IMG/VR virus record: IMGVR_UViG_3300001979_000002
Location: 1-48,442 of that record
Source of the DNA: a virus
Length of the DNA stretch: 48,442 nucleotides
Strand: one strand, 5' to 3'
A program made the translations under genes and the position numbers. The notes under the pieces are model-generated. The model was not told the origin of the DNA. It ran no database searches and saw only the letters and a program-made list of their open reading frames with translations. Shown here piece by piece: positions 24,437-32,229 of the stretch (positions are counted from its first letter, which is position 1; each line of letters opens with the position of its first letter).

Positions 24437-24642
24437 CCGTAGCCGAACTCCGCAAGGAGCTTGAAGGACTGCCGGATGATATGCCGGTTGCCTTTCAGGA
24501 TCTCGATACTTGGATCAACCTTGCGCGAGAAACAGCGACAGTCGAGCTTCAACGACGCGGCGAACACGATCTCGGCGACTTCATCGAGCCATCAGCTAAA
24601 ACTGACGTTGGCGAATTACAGGAAGTTTTCGTGATCAGCTAA
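24433..24642 (+). CDS. Hypothetical protein of the antisense cassette (3)
   Basis: 69 residues, ATG overlapping the previous stop (ATGA). TVAELRKELEGLPDDMPVAFQD is like the start of small phage proteins of unknown role; the C-terminus is ELQEVFVIS. Co-translated with the two genes before it. Confidence 0.6.
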   Translation: MTVAELRKELEGLPDDMPVAFQDLDTWINLARETATVELQRRGEHDLGDFIEPSAKTDVGELQEVFVIS

Positions 24643-24675
24643 AGCCCTTGGTATCTTCCATACTATTGTCGCCCC

Positions 24676-24687
24676 ATGCTATAGCAT
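24676..24687. promoter_or_regulatory. Perfect 12-bp palindrome
   Basis: ATGCTATAGCAT equals its own reverse complement. It lies 33 bases after the third cassette gene in the 222-base gap 24643-24864. It may be an operator for the following gene. No protein can be assigned. Confidence 0.3.
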
Positions 24688-24727
24688 AAGTCCCTTTGCG
24701 TGCTCCGCTGCACAGACGGCCACGCTT

Positions 24728-24784
24728 AAGGGGGAAGAATGCCGCTGGAAGGTGCAGATTTCAGCGGTTTCAGCTTAACCCCTT
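24728..24784 (+). other. Structured element with nested stems and a 15-codon reading frame
   Basis: Outer stem AAGGGG (24728-24733)/CCCCTT (24779-24784) and inner stem CCGCTG (24742-24747)/CAGCGG (24762-24767). A GGGGGAAGA ribosome site precedes an ATG at 24739 that encodes 15 residues (MPLEGADFSGFSLTP). Could be a leader/regulatory RNA for the gene at 24865, or chance. Confidence 0.3.
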
Positions 24785-24864
24785 GATCACTTCCCGCGAA
24801 GAACCCTGCGCAAGAGGCATGTGCCATCCTTGTTTTGATGAATGCGATGTGTATGGATGGGGGC

Positions 24865-25086
24865 ATGACGCTGCCCCGCCTCAGTCCCGAAGAACTGGTT
24901 GAAGAGTTGAACGAACTTGCTCGAGCGAGCTTCGTTGATACGTTCCCGAATGTTCCACAGGATCAGACGCTAGAGGCGGATGCCGCAGCATTCATTCAGT
25001 CCGCGGCTGCGGTTCTGACCGAGCTCGCGGCCGAAGGTGGCGCTATTGGTGAGCGGGCGCAGCGTGTTCTTGATCGATTGGAATAA
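24865..25086 (+). CDS. Small acidic helical hypothetical protein
   Basis: 73 residues from the ATG at 24865 (GGGGG tract upstream; in-frame ATGs at 24835-24853 possible). LSPEELVEELNELARAS, EADAAAFIQSAAAVLTELAAEG, ERAQRVLDRLE: all-helical and acidic. Last gene of the rightward cassette; converges with the leftward gene ending at 25095. No family recognised. Confidence 0.55.
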   Translation: MTLPRLSPEELVEELNELARASFVDTFPNVPQDQTLEADAAAFIQSAAAVLTELAAEGGAIGERAQRVLDRLE

Positions 25087-25094
25087 TCTGGAAT

Positions 25095-25385
25095 TCACCA
25101 GTAACCTTTCCGATGAAGCTGTCGGCGAACTTCCTCTGCGACATACGCCGGCGCAGTCGAGGTCGAGACTGCGTCTGGTGTAATGATCTGGATTTCCGTC
25201 AATGTGTTGTCTTTAGACCACGCCATGACACAAAAGCCGTTGAGCTCGCCTGGCTTGAATGATGCTGCGATATACGCAGCCCATTCGACCATGACCTTTT
25301 GGACATCGTCACGCGCCGGCGTCGGAAATCTCAGCACCTCGACGCCATTCCTGAGCTTCACTTTGCCGATCCTGCATCCGTTCAC
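25095..25385 (-). CDS. Hypothetical protein downstream of the minor head gene
   Basis: 96 residues from a GTG at 25385 (AGGA 9 bases upstream). A longer in-frame start (25478) would overlap the minor head gene heavily. VNGCRIGKVKLRNGVEVLRFPTP, then VMVEWAAYIAASFKPGELNGFCVMAWSKDNT: an alpha/beta protein often seen in phages without a known role. Start moderately sure. Confidence 0.6.
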   Translation of the reverse strand: MNGCRIGKVKLRNGVEVLRFPTPARDDVQKVMVEWAAYIAASFKPGELNGFCVMAWSKDNTLTEIQIITPDAVSTSTAPAYVAEEVRRQLHRKGYW

Positions 25386-25396
25386 GGTCTTTGTTC

Positions 25397-26140
25397 CTAT
25401 TCTTCTGGTAAGATCGGCTCCGGATAACACCGGCAATTGAAGATAGCCCCCGGAAGAGCTCGATATCCCGGATCGCACTCCGGCGGATCATCCCAGCGGA
25501 AAGCTTTCCCATTCAGCGCCCGGTGACTATCGCGAACATCGCTGTCGCCCGCCGTCCGCCAAATGAACATCGTGCTGCCGACATGCTCGGCTCTCGCCCG
25601 CGTTAGTTCCGTGGCCGTCCGGCTAACCTCGGTCCGCGCGATCATGTTCGCCCGGCTCTTGGCCACATCCCCGGATTTCATGATCTCTTCGGCGATGTAG
25701 TTGGACCGGCGCCCTTGGACGATGCCCTCATTCGCGAGATCGCGGACTCGCTGGGCGGCGTCGAGCGGAATGCTCTTGATGAGCGATACCTGCTCGTCGA
25801 GCCGTTCGCGCATCACGCGGCCGGTCGGGGCCGTCTCGAGCTCTTGGCGAAGTCCGCGGCCCATGCGGCGGGATACTTCCATCCATGCCGCTTTGTCGCG
25901 GGCAGCGACATCTTCGACCATCCGCTTTGCGGTCGCTTCTGCCCAGCCGCCGATGATATCGCCGTAGCGACGCAGCGCCTCGCCGACCTTGTTGGACAGG
26001 AGCGGGTCGTCGGGCGAGAATGCCTTGACGATGTCGCCGACATGCCGCGCGATCTTGCGGAGCTGAGCGGCGTATCGTGCTTCCACCTTCCGGGCGCGGA
26101 TGAAGGCTGATCTTCCCTCCGCTTTATCCCGAAACTTCAT
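25397..26140 (-). CDS. Minor head protein, Mu gpF/SPP1 gp7-like
   Basis: 247 residues. N-terminal helical bundle; C-terminal head-morphogenesis domain with ARTEVSRTATELTRARAEHVG, WRTAGDSDVRDSHRALNGKAFRWDDPPECDPGYRALPGAIFNCRCYPEPIL. The Cys/His pattern (DSHRALNGK...NCRC) is the family hallmark. It is bound to the portal and aids head assembly or DNA ejection. Overlaps the portal stop by 4 bases. Confidence 0.9.
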   Translation of the reverse strand: MKFRDKAEGRSAFIRARKVEARYAAQLRKIARHVGDIVKAFSPDDPLLSNKVGEALRRYGDIIGGWAEATAKRMVEDVAARDKAAWMEVSRRMGRGLRQELETAPTGRVMRERLDEQVSLIKSIPLDAAQRVRDLANEGIVQGRRSNYIAEEIMKSGDVAKSRANMIARTEVSRTATELTRARAEHVGSTMFIWRTAGDSDVRDSHRALNGKAFRWDDPPECDPGYRALPGAIFNCRCYPEPILPEE

Positions 26141-27609
26141 TTCTTGCCTCCGGTCACAACAGACAGCGCCGGCTCGGCTTCGTTCTGCTCTTGCTCGAGC
26201 GGATCCTGGTCGGGCTCGTCGACTGGCTCGATCGCTCCCTCGGCGCCGGGCGGTTCTTCGCCTTCTGCTTCCTTGATCTCCTCATCGGAGATGTTCGAAA
26301 AGATTCCAGTGATATCAGACGATTGCCGCAGTTCCTTGAGAGCGGTGGCGCGGCTGATGATGCTTGCACCTTCGACGTTGGTCACTGCGGTAGACACTGC
26401 GGTCGCGATGTCGGCCCGCTCCTTCTCGCTCATTTGCCACAGCGGGTTGAAGCGGAAGTTGAAGGACTTCGGAGGCTCGATGCCGAGCTCTGACCGGTGC
26501 AGGACTTGAAGGAGTGCTGCCAAACCAGGCCGGAGACGATCCTCCTGCTGAGCATTGATGAAGTCGTAATAGTTCCGCAGATCGCTTTCGCCTGTGGCGT
26601 TCATTCCCGCCGGCGACTGGCCGAACAGGCGGACAATCGGGATGTCGATCGCGCCGGACAGCTGCTGAGCGAACTGCAGCGTAATATCCGACAGTCCTGC
26701 GAAGGTGTACTGATGGGCTTCGAAGTCGTCTTCCGCATCCATGAGGGTCATGCCCTCGTTGGACTGAAACTTGCGGACCATGTCCATTTGCTTGAGCAGC
26801 GCTTCCAGAACCGCGCCGCCGGCGGAGATCACCCTGCGGAGATCCTTGACCTTATAGGTGCGCAGATGGGCCTTGTAGATAAGCTGTGCCGCGCCTTGCG
26901 TCGCGCTATCGAACGCGATGAGGCGATCATACAGGCGCTCAAGGACGCTGAGACCCCAACCATTCTCGGTGATCTTCTGCTGGAACGGCAGCTCATAGCC
27001 TTCGATCCGGATCACGCGGGAATAATGCACGCGCTTGTTCATCAGCGCCGGTGCATTCTGGTTGACCACATATTCCATCGGCTGGCCGAGATCGGGGCCG
27101 AAGTCCGTCACCGGCTTTTCGATCGACGGCTGCACCATCCAGCGGTCAAGAACGAGCAAGCCCTTGAATTGCCCCTTGGTCACCGTTTCAGGACGAAGAG
27201 GTGTTTCGACATCCTGGCCGTCAATCAGCATCACAGCGATCGCGCCACCGTATAGCCGCGCCCATTTGATCGTGTTGCTGATGGCTTTCCAGATCCTCAG
27301 GCGCTCCAGCGCGCCCTGCAGCTCTTCTATATCGTCAGGCGATGTCGTGCCGTTCAGATCGATGCCGGCTCGGGTCATGTCCTCGGCGGGAACATCGACT
27401 GCTTTGCCGACCAGCCACGAGCCTCGATACATGAACTCGAGCAGCACACGATTGCGGCTGATTGGGTTGAGACCGTATGTGGTGCCGGTCGCCATGCTAT
27501 CGGTGCCGACGCCGGTCCGAGCCGCGAAGTTCTGAAAGCTGTCGTTCGTCTTGGCCGGTGGCGCTTGCGTCCAGCGCTGTTGGATTCGGCTGCTGCGGCG
27601 TCTTGACAT
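26137..27609 (-). CDS. Portal protein, DUF1073 family
   Basis: 490 residues from the ATG at 27609, which overlaps the terminase stop as TAATG. GTTYGLNPISRNRVLLEFMYRGSWLVGKAVDVPAEDMTRAGI is the DUF1073 start, with later GLSDITLQFAQQLSGAIDIPIVRLFGQSPAGMNATGESDLRNYYD. The C-terminus is acidic. It forms the DNA channel at the head vertex. I see no extra phosphodiesterase (Acb1-type) domain of the kind fused to some relatives. Confidence 0.92.
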   Translation of the reverse strand: MSRRRSSRIQQRWTQAPPAKTNDSFQNFAARTGVGTDSMATGTTYGLNPISRNRVLLEFMYRGSWLVGKAVDVPAEDMTRAGIDLNGTTSPDDIEELQGALERLRIWKAISNTIKWARLYGGAIAVMLIDGQDVETPLRPETVTKGQFKGLLVLDRWMVQPSIEKPVTDFGPDLGQPMEYVVNQNAPALMNKRVHYSRVIRIEGYELPFQQKITENGWGLSVLERLYDRLIAFDSATQGAAQLIYKAHLRTYKVKDLRRVISAGGAVLEALLKQMDMVRKFQSNEGMTLMDAEDDFEAHQYTFAGLSDITLQFAQQLSGAIDIPIVRLFGQSPAGMNATGESDLRNYYDFINAQQEDRLRPGLAALLQVLHRSELGIEPPKSFNFRFNPLWQMSEKERADIATAVSTAVTNVEGASIISRATALKELRQSSDITGIFSNISDEEIKEAEGEEPPGAEGAIEPVDEPDQDPLEQEQNEAEPALSVVTGGKK

Positions 27610-29150
27610 TATCCGGCTAGCCTCTTCCACATGTTTTCATCGAAGGTGTCGCCAAGGGCGAGCTCGTTCAGAGCATCGGCGAAGGCATCGACCTGGTCAT
27701 CGAACTGTCCGTTCGGAAACGAGCAGAGCTCATCAAGGAACGCTTCGTTCCAATCACCGCGGACAAGCTTCACATTGCCGGCCTCCGCTTGGGCAGAAGC
27801 TGGCTTCGCTCGCGTTGCCTTGTCACCTGTAGGCGGCACGGCCTTCACATCAAATCCCGCGAGCAGCTTGATCTTTGTCCCGGCATCCGCCTTACCGGCA
27901 GCGCCTGGGTCTTGCGGCATTCGAACTGTCACGAACGGTCCGTCCTGTGTGGCTGCATTCTTCAGGTTCTTCTCGACATCCGACGGCGACCAGCGATCGC
28001 GGCGCACATCCTCGACGTAGAAGACGTTGTCGACGTAGGCCATCTTGAGGCCGACCGTCCAATCAGGCTGCTTGCCAGGTTTCGCGACAGATGCGGCGAA
28101 GTCCCAAGCCCTGCAGCGTCGCGCGCCGGCCGGAACGACATCCACGATTTCAAAGTCACCACGCTGGAACATGCCGCCAGATCGCGGCGTCGGCCGCTGC
28201 TGGTACTGTCCTGCGTAAGCGTAGGAGCCCTTGGCCTTCTTGAGGCGTTCGATCTCCGATCGCGGGAACCGCTCGGGGAAAAGCAATTCCCCTTCTTCGG
28301 TCCGAGGATCCTCAAAGAATAACTCGCCATCGACATAGGTCCGGCACGCGTTCTCCGGTTCGAACTCCATCGGCAGGTTCAGATGCACGAAGCCGATATC
28401 GAGCTGCAGCGCTACCGCCGCCACGTCCTGCGCATGCAGGCGCTGCATGATGATGACGATCGCCGATGTGGTGACATCGTTCAGGCGGTCCGAAATACCT
28501 TCCCGGAAAATGCGAACTGCCGTCTGGCGCTCGGTATCGCTTTCCGCCGTCTCGGTGGAGTGCGGGTCGTCGATCTTTACCCGGTCGCCGCGTCCACCGG
28601 TCATGGAACTGAAGGGGCGCGCCTCGCTGAAGCCGTTGCCGGTATTCTCGAACTTTCCCTTGGCGTTTTGATCGTCACGAAGCTTGAGTGGCCAAAGCGT
28701 CTGAAACTTTGGGCTCTCCACCAGACGGCGAAGCTTGATGTTGTCTCGAAGGACGTTCGGCTGACTGTATGACGTCGCCAAGACCTGGATATCGGATCGC
28801 TCGCAGGCGCCCCACTCCCAAGCGGTCCAGAAGACCATCAGGAGGGATTTCATCATGCCCGGCGGCACGGTCATCATCAGGAACTGGATCTTGCCGGCCG
28901 TCACTGCTTCGAGATGCTTGCACATCGCCCGAAGCGCCCATCCGAACCGCAGTTCCCGCTTAGGCTCCAGGACCGTCCAGAACTCCCGAATGAACCCTTC
29001 CAAGGTTTGACATTGCGCCCGGATGCGTTCGGCGTCCCGTGCGGTCCGCTCCTGCTCGGCTAGCTCAGCTCTGCGTTTCCTCTCCGCCCTGATCGCCCGC
29101 ATCATCGTCGCCGGATCCGGCAAGCGGGCCAAAGATGGCTTCGAGTGCAT
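27609..29150 (-). CDS. terL: Terminase large subunit
   Basis: 513 residues. ATPase: P-loop VPPGMMKSLL (residues 95-104, the form usual in this phage group) and acidic motif VKIDDPHS near 200. Nuclease: RAWDFAAS near 345 and QFDDQVDAFADAL near 485. It cuts concatemers and drives DNA into the head. The ATG at 29150 has GGAAGAG upstream but overlaps the small subunit by 86 bases; an ATG at 29105 is the alternative. Confidence 0.92.
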   Translation of the reverse strand: MHSKPSLARLPDPATMMRAIRAERKRRAELAEQERTARDAERIRAQCQTLEGFIREFWTVLEPKRELRFGWALRAMCKHLEAVTAGKIQFLMMTVPPGMMKSLLMVFWTAWEWGACERSDIQVLATSYSQPNVLRDNIKLRRLVESPKFQTLWPLKLRDDQNAKGKFENTGNGFSEARPFSSMTGGRGDRVKIDDPHSTETAESDTERQTAVRIFREGISDRLNDVTTSAIVIIMQRLHAQDVAAVALQLDIGFVHLNLPMEFEPENACRTYVDGELFFEDPRTEEGELLFPERFPRSEIERLKKAKGSYAYAGQYQQRPTPRSGGMFQRGDFEIVDVVPAGARRCRAWDFAASVAKPGKQPDWTVGLKMAYVDNVFYVEDVRRDRWSPSDVEKNLKNAATQDGPFVTVRMPQDPGAAGKADAGTKIKLLAGFDVKAVPPTGDKATRAKPASAQAEAGNVKLVRGDWNEAFLDELCSFPNGQFDDQVDAFADALNELALGDTFDENMWKRLAG

Positions 29151-29541
29151 TCAGTTGCTCTTCCGATGCGTTGGTGAGGTCAACGGTTTGGATCGGGCCG
29201 CCATTCGGACCGGCGATGCGGTGTTGCGCCGGCGGATAGCTACCTTGCATCTTGTTTGCCTCTGCTATGGCGGCAATGGCGGTGCGGCGGTCATCCGCTG
29301 CTGAGGCGTCGAAGATCGACTTAAGACCCATGAGCCTGTCAGCGGCCGTCCATTCAGCCTTTTCGGCCACTCTGGACTTGATCTCAGCGACGCGCCGTCG
29401 AATGTCGTCTTTTGTCGTCAGACGTGCTGCATTCTTACGATCAGGCTTATAGCCTGCGTCCTGATATGCCTCGGTTGCGCTCTTACCTTTTGCAAGTGCC
29501 TGCGCAAACATCTCGTGCCGAGCGTTTTTCAGGACTGGCAT
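29065..29541 (-). CDS. terS: Terminase small subunit
   Basis: 158 residues. RHEMFAQALAKGKSATEAYQDAGYKPDRKNAARLTTKDDIRRRVAEIKSRV is the helix-turn-helix/coiled start of small terminases, followed by ERLMGLKSIFDASA-like and an acidic tail. It recognises the packaging site. Starts 22 bases from the divergent zinc-ribbon gene, so promoters here must overlap. Confidence 0.85.
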   Translation of the reverse strand: MPVLKNARHEMFAQALAKGKSATEAYQDAGYKPDRKNAARLTTKDDIRRRVAEIKSRVAEKAEWTAADRLMGLKSIFDASAADDRRTAIAAIAEANKMQGSYPPAQHRIAGPNGGPIQTVDLTNASEEQLNALEAIFGPLAGSGDDDAGDQGGEETQS

Positions 29542-29563
29542 GGCCTAACCTTTGGAGGGTGAG

Positions 29564-29764
29564 ATGGTAGCGAAATGCCCGAAATGCGAACAAGACGTCC
29601 ATCACTTCAACTATGAAAACAAAGACGCGCGAGATGCGTTCAATCTGCGGCCAACATACCCGGCGGTCGCATTGACCTGCATACACTGCTCGACCATCCT
29701 TGGCGCGACGATCGATCCAATTGTCTTGCATACTCAGATCATGGACGCCTTGAAAAAGAAGTGA
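29564..29764 (+). CDS. Small zinc-ribbon protein
   Basis: 66 residues from the ATG at 29564 (GGAGG 5 bases upstream). CPKCEQDVHHFNYEN and, 30 residues on, CIHCSTILGATIDP give two CxxC knuckles, a zinc ribbon. It is rightward in a leftward region and divergent from the small terminase. Function unknown. Confidence 0.7.
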   Translation: MVAKCPKCEQDVHHFNYENKDARDAFNLRPTYPAVALTCIHCSTILGATIDPIVLHTQIMDALKKK

Positions 29765-29899
29765 TCCGGCTGACCCACTTAGCGCCGTATATGAAAGGGC
29801 TCAGGACCCCGGAGCGGCGGCGCGGCATCTTCTGCCACGAGTGAAGCCATGGTCTTGTCGCCGGGAACAAGCCGAAAGGCCCGCTCTCTTCGGAATGGA
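29765..29899. other. Gap between convergent genes
   Basis: 135 bases between the zinc-ribbon gene and the leftward gene ending at 29900. I see no convincing gene, tRNA or T-run terminator here. Confidence 0.4.
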
Positions 29900-30151
29900 T
29901 TAGGAGACCCTGTCGAAGGTCAGCTGATAAACGGCACCAATTTCGAACTGATCGATGGCAGCCGGATTGGTGATCGTCATGGCGATGTCACCAGACGGCG
30001 TCCACTTGGACCAATCGCCATTACCCTCGGGCAAACCCTTAAGATAGGTGCCGAAGGCCGCGCCGAGCTTTACCTCGACGTTGACCGCATCGGCTTGCCC
30101 CGTGGCCCGGTGATTGATTTCCTTCACGTAGAACATGGCTTGGACGGACAT
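29900..30151 (-). CDS. Hypothetical phage protein
   Basis: 83 residues. MSVQAMFYVKEINHRATGQADAVNVEVKLGAAFGTYLKG, GDIAMTITNPAAIDQFEIGAVYQLTFDRV: a beta-rich small protein of a kind seen next to terminases in rhizobial phages. AAGGAG lies 6 bases before the ATG. It is 53 bases downstream of the early-operon terminator, so it needs its own promoter or read-through. Confidence 0.7.
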   Translation of the reverse strand: MSVQAMFYVKEINHRATGQADAVNVEVKLGAAFGTYLKGLPEGNGDWSKWTPSGDIAMTITNPAAIDQFEIGAVYQLTFDRVS

Positions 30152-30204
30152 TCGTCTTCTCCTTTATTGGTCCGGTTACCGCCGGACGCGGATGGCTGGC
30201 GAAG

Positions 30205-30234
30205 AAAAACCCGCCGACCGGTGAAGGTGACGGG
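30205..30234 (-). terminator. Intrinsic terminator of the leftward early operon
   Basis: On the minus strand CCCGTCACC pairs with GGT-C-GGCGGG (9 pairs with one bulged C), loop TTCACC, then TTTTTC. It begins 6 bases after the tRNA 3' end, so the tRNA is probably the last product of the early operon. Confidence 0.75.
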
Positions 30235-30239
30235 CTGAT

Positions 30240-30314
30240 TGGTTGCAGGCTCCGGAGTCGAACCGGATCTTTCGAGGTTATGAGCCACGCGGCTTACCGT
30301 TTGCCCTGCCTGCG
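30240..30314 (-). tRNA. Initiator tRNA-fMet (CAU) with encoded CCA
   Basis: 75 bases. Acceptor GCAGGC/GCCTGC with the unpaired first pair C1 x A72; D stem GGC/GCC with purine 11:pyrimidine 24; loop AAACGGTAA; anticodon loop CTCATAA; variable AAAGA; T arm TCCGG-TTCGACT-CCGGA; end GCAACCA. C1xA72 and the R11:Y24 pair are initiator hallmarks. The anticodon stem has two loop-proximal G-C pairs, then a U-U mismatch where initiators usually have the third G-C. It is close to normal but slightly degenerate. Confidence 0.85.
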
Positions 30315-30322
30315 TAAATGGT

Positions 30323-30342
30323 GCCCGAGCCGAAGCCCGGGC
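30323..30342 (-). other. Stable hairpin with UUCG loop before the tRNA
   Basis: GCCCGGGC-TTCG-GCTCGGGC on the minus strand: 8 pairs (one G-U) closed by a C(UUCG)G loop. It lies 9 bases before the tRNA 5' end. It has no T-run, so it is more likely a processing or stability element than a terminator. Confidence 0.45.
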
Positions 30343-30408
30343 TATGGGGCGGCGCTGCAGCCTTACCTCGCGACCAGGATACCCCGATCCCTTGGAACCT
30401 ACCCCAAG

Positions 30409-31050
30409 TCATGCCGGAGTTTTCACTCCCAAGCTCCTGTTTCGATCAGAATGCCGCGCCCGAATGTCTCGGGGTTCGATTACTCTGGACGATGCCAGCG
30501 TAGGGTCGATCTGCGGCTTGCCGTCCGGTGCGATCCAGTAGGCTGGCCCGTGGTCGCGTTTGTCGGACGATACCGTTGTTGATGCGTGTTCTACGCTGTT
30601 TTGCGACACGCCGTCCAGATCGATTGTCAACCGAGCGCGATGCATTTGGTTGAGATTGTCCGCAATTATTTGACAATACCGCTGAATTTTTCTTTCGAAA
30701 GTTCGTCTCACCATGTCGTTCTGTTCGAGATAGCGCTCTAAAAACATGCCCTTGCGGCTCTTTATGAAACCATAGTCATAGACAAGCTTGCGTTCCGCCT
30801 CTTCCAGGTACGCGTTGATCCATGTCCATGTCTCTTCCATGCGGCTGAGTGCGCCGGCGGAGATGATGCGGCGGTAGGACGGCGCCCGATCATATTCCGT
30901 TGCGATGACGGCCGACACCATCTCCCCGAAAGCACCGCTCTTCATTCTGGGGCCGAGGGCAGCCGGCGATGCTGCCAGGGTCTCGGCGGCCTCGATCACC
31001 CGCCCCTTCACTTGTTCGTACGTCCAGTCATGGAACACTGCCATGTTCAT
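30409..31050 (-). CDS. Hypothetical early protein, DUF6362-like
   Basis: 213 residues. A helical N-terminus (WTYEQVKGRVIEAAETLAASP) and a Trp-rich middle (LSRMEETWTWINAYLEEAERKLVYDYGFIKS), then a possible helix-turn-helix, resemble the DUF6362 phage proteins; the match is by eye. C-terminal ~60 residues are polar. It is the last protein gene of the early operon; GGAG lies upstream of the ATG. Confidence 0.6.
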   Translation of the reverse strand: MNMAVFHDWTYEQVKGRVIEAAETLAASPAALGPRMKSGAFGEMVSAVIATEYDRAPSYRRIISAGALSRMEETWTWINAYLEEAERKLVYDYGFIKSRKGMFLERYLEQNDMVRRTFERKIQRYCQIIADNLNQMHRARLTIDLDGVSQNSVEHASTTVSSDKRDHGPAYWIAPDGKPQIDPTLASSRVIEPRDIRARHSDRNRSLGVKTPA

Positions 31051-31499
31051 GCCGCTTCTCCGATCATGTCCAAAAGATCGCCCTGCACGGGCTTGTAGAA
31101 TTTCACCCCGATCAACACGCGGAGAACATGGGTTGTCGGGATGCCGCAGTTCATTGCCTTGGCCTTGCGCCGGAGGCTGCCGAGGTCGAGCCCATTGAAG
31201 TCACTGACCAATGACGGCGAGCGCACCAAGGCCGGGTTCTGGATTAGGACGGATGACACCGCCTTGATCATGTCGCTGTAGAGTTCCGCCGCATTCCCCT
31301 TGGTGCCGGTCATCAGCATGAAGACGAGCTTCAGATGATCCTCACCATATTCCCTGCCGATCTCGCGCACCGTCGGCTTGCAGTAGCACTCGAATGGCTT
31401 CCGGCTTGTCGGGCTATGCAGATGGCCGTCGAATAGCTTAACGCCGCATTGGCGCGCTACCTTGTAGATGTCGCAGGGATGGGAGGCTGGCTGGTTCAT
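31047..31499 (-). CDS. Hypothetical early protein
   Basis: 150 residues from the ATG at 31499, which overlaps the upstream stop (ATGA). CDIYKVARQCGVKLFDGHLHSPTSRKPFECYCKPTVREIGREYGEDHLKLVFMLMTGTKGN: conserved-looking in rhizobial prophages, no motif I can name. Overlaps the next gene by 4 bases. Confidence 0.6.
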   Translation of the reverse strand: MNQPASHPCDIYKVARQCGVKLFDGHLHSPTSRKPFECYCKPTVREIGREYGEDHLKLVFMLMTGTKGNAAELYSDMIKAVSSVLIQNPALVRSPSLVSDFNGLDLGSLRRKAKAMNCGIPTTHVLRVLIGVKFYKPVQGDLLDMIGEAA

Positions 31500-31747
31500 A
31501 TGCCGGCAGCCCTTTCGATCGCTTGCTTCAACCCCTTGCGCCAAAGAACCTCATCGCAGTAATAGAGGCGGCTCACCCGGTCTGGATCGCTCTCCCGCTT
31601 AATAGCCCGCTGCACCTTCGCTCGCCTGCGGCGTAGGGACTTCGACACCATCGCCCAATGCTTCCCACAGACCCACTCCACCCATCCCTTGGGATTGGCA
31701 TGGGTGCGGCGACAAAACGGGACACAGCAGGAGATGCGGTCGGTCAT
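31496..31747 (-). CDS. Small zinc-finger-like basic protein
   Basis: 83 residues. SCCVPFCRRTHANPKGWVEWVCGKHW: Cys/His spacing suits one zinc site; then a strongly basic helix (SLRRRRAKVQRAIKRE). Similar proteins are common in alphaproteobacterial phages. Probably nucleic-acid binding. Confidence 0.6.
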   Translation of the reverse strand: MTDRISCCVPFCRRTHANPKGWVEWVCGKHWAMVSKSLRRRRAKVQRAIKRESDPDRVSRLYYCDEVLWRKGLKQAIERAAGI

Positions 31748-32229
31748 AGCTTCCCCTCCGCCTTCAATCGCTCGATCTTTTTGACGGCATGCAGAACAGT
31801 CGTATGGTCGCGACCGCCGAAAAGCCGACCGATTTCCGGATAGGATCGGTCGAAGAGCTTCTTGACCTCGTACATCAGCAACTGACGAGCGGCGACGACC
31901 TTGCGATGACGATCAGGGCTCCGGATCTTGTCGAATGAAAAACCGAGCTCTGCGGCGCGGTTCCTGACATACAGGCTGCTGTTGCGCTCGTGGATTCCCC
32001 GCCATGCGCGCCAGGCATGTACGTGGGCATCGAATTCTATGTCGCAGCCCATCCAGTAAGGCAGGTGCGGTAGCGGCTCGCGCTGTATGAGCATGGGAGC
32101 CGGCGGCTTCGGAACAGGCGTCGGTACCGACCGGCGCAGCGGTGCGGCTCTGAGGCGCTGTTGAAGCAGGCGATAGGCGTCTATCATTTCGGCGCCGGTG
32201 GCATAGGTCTTTGCGTCGACTTGCATCAT
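31744..32229 (-). CDS. DnaA domain-IV-only DNA-binding protein
   Basis: 161 residues. The C-terminal ~60 residues (SPDRHRKVVAARQLLMYEVKKLFDRSYPEIGRLFGGRDHTTVLHAVKKIE) match DnaA domain IV, with the signature GRDHTTVLHAVKKI at 139-152. The AAA+ domain and Walker motifs of DnaA are absent. Residues 30-60 are Pro-rich. GAGG lies 7 bases before the ATG. It sits downstream of the helicase in the operon and could mark DnaA boxes on phage DNA or compete with host DnaA. Confidence 0.85.
   Translation of the reverse strand: MMQVDAKTYATGAEMIDAYRLLQQRLRAAPLRRSVPTPVPKPPAPMLIQREPLPHLPYWMGCDIEFDAHVHAWRAWRGIHERNSSLYVRNRAAELGFSFDKIRSPDRHRKVVAARQLLMYEVKKLFDRSYPEIGRLFGGRDHTTVLHAVKKIERLKAEGKL

Noticed and set aside
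26137-27609. Anti-CBASS (Acb1) activity of the DUF1073 protein
   Set aside because: The sequence covers the portal only; no separate phosphodiesterase domain with paired HxT motifs is visible.
29065-29150. The 86-base overlap of the two terminase genes as a sequencing error
   Set aside because: Both frames are intact and an internal ATG (29105) offers a shorter overlap; no frameshift is needed.
30315-30408. A second tRNA next to the initiator tRNA (GGGCACCA end)
   Set aside because: No matching acceptor strand or proper T arm; the GCCCGGGC-TTCG-GCTCGGGC hairpin explains the sequence.
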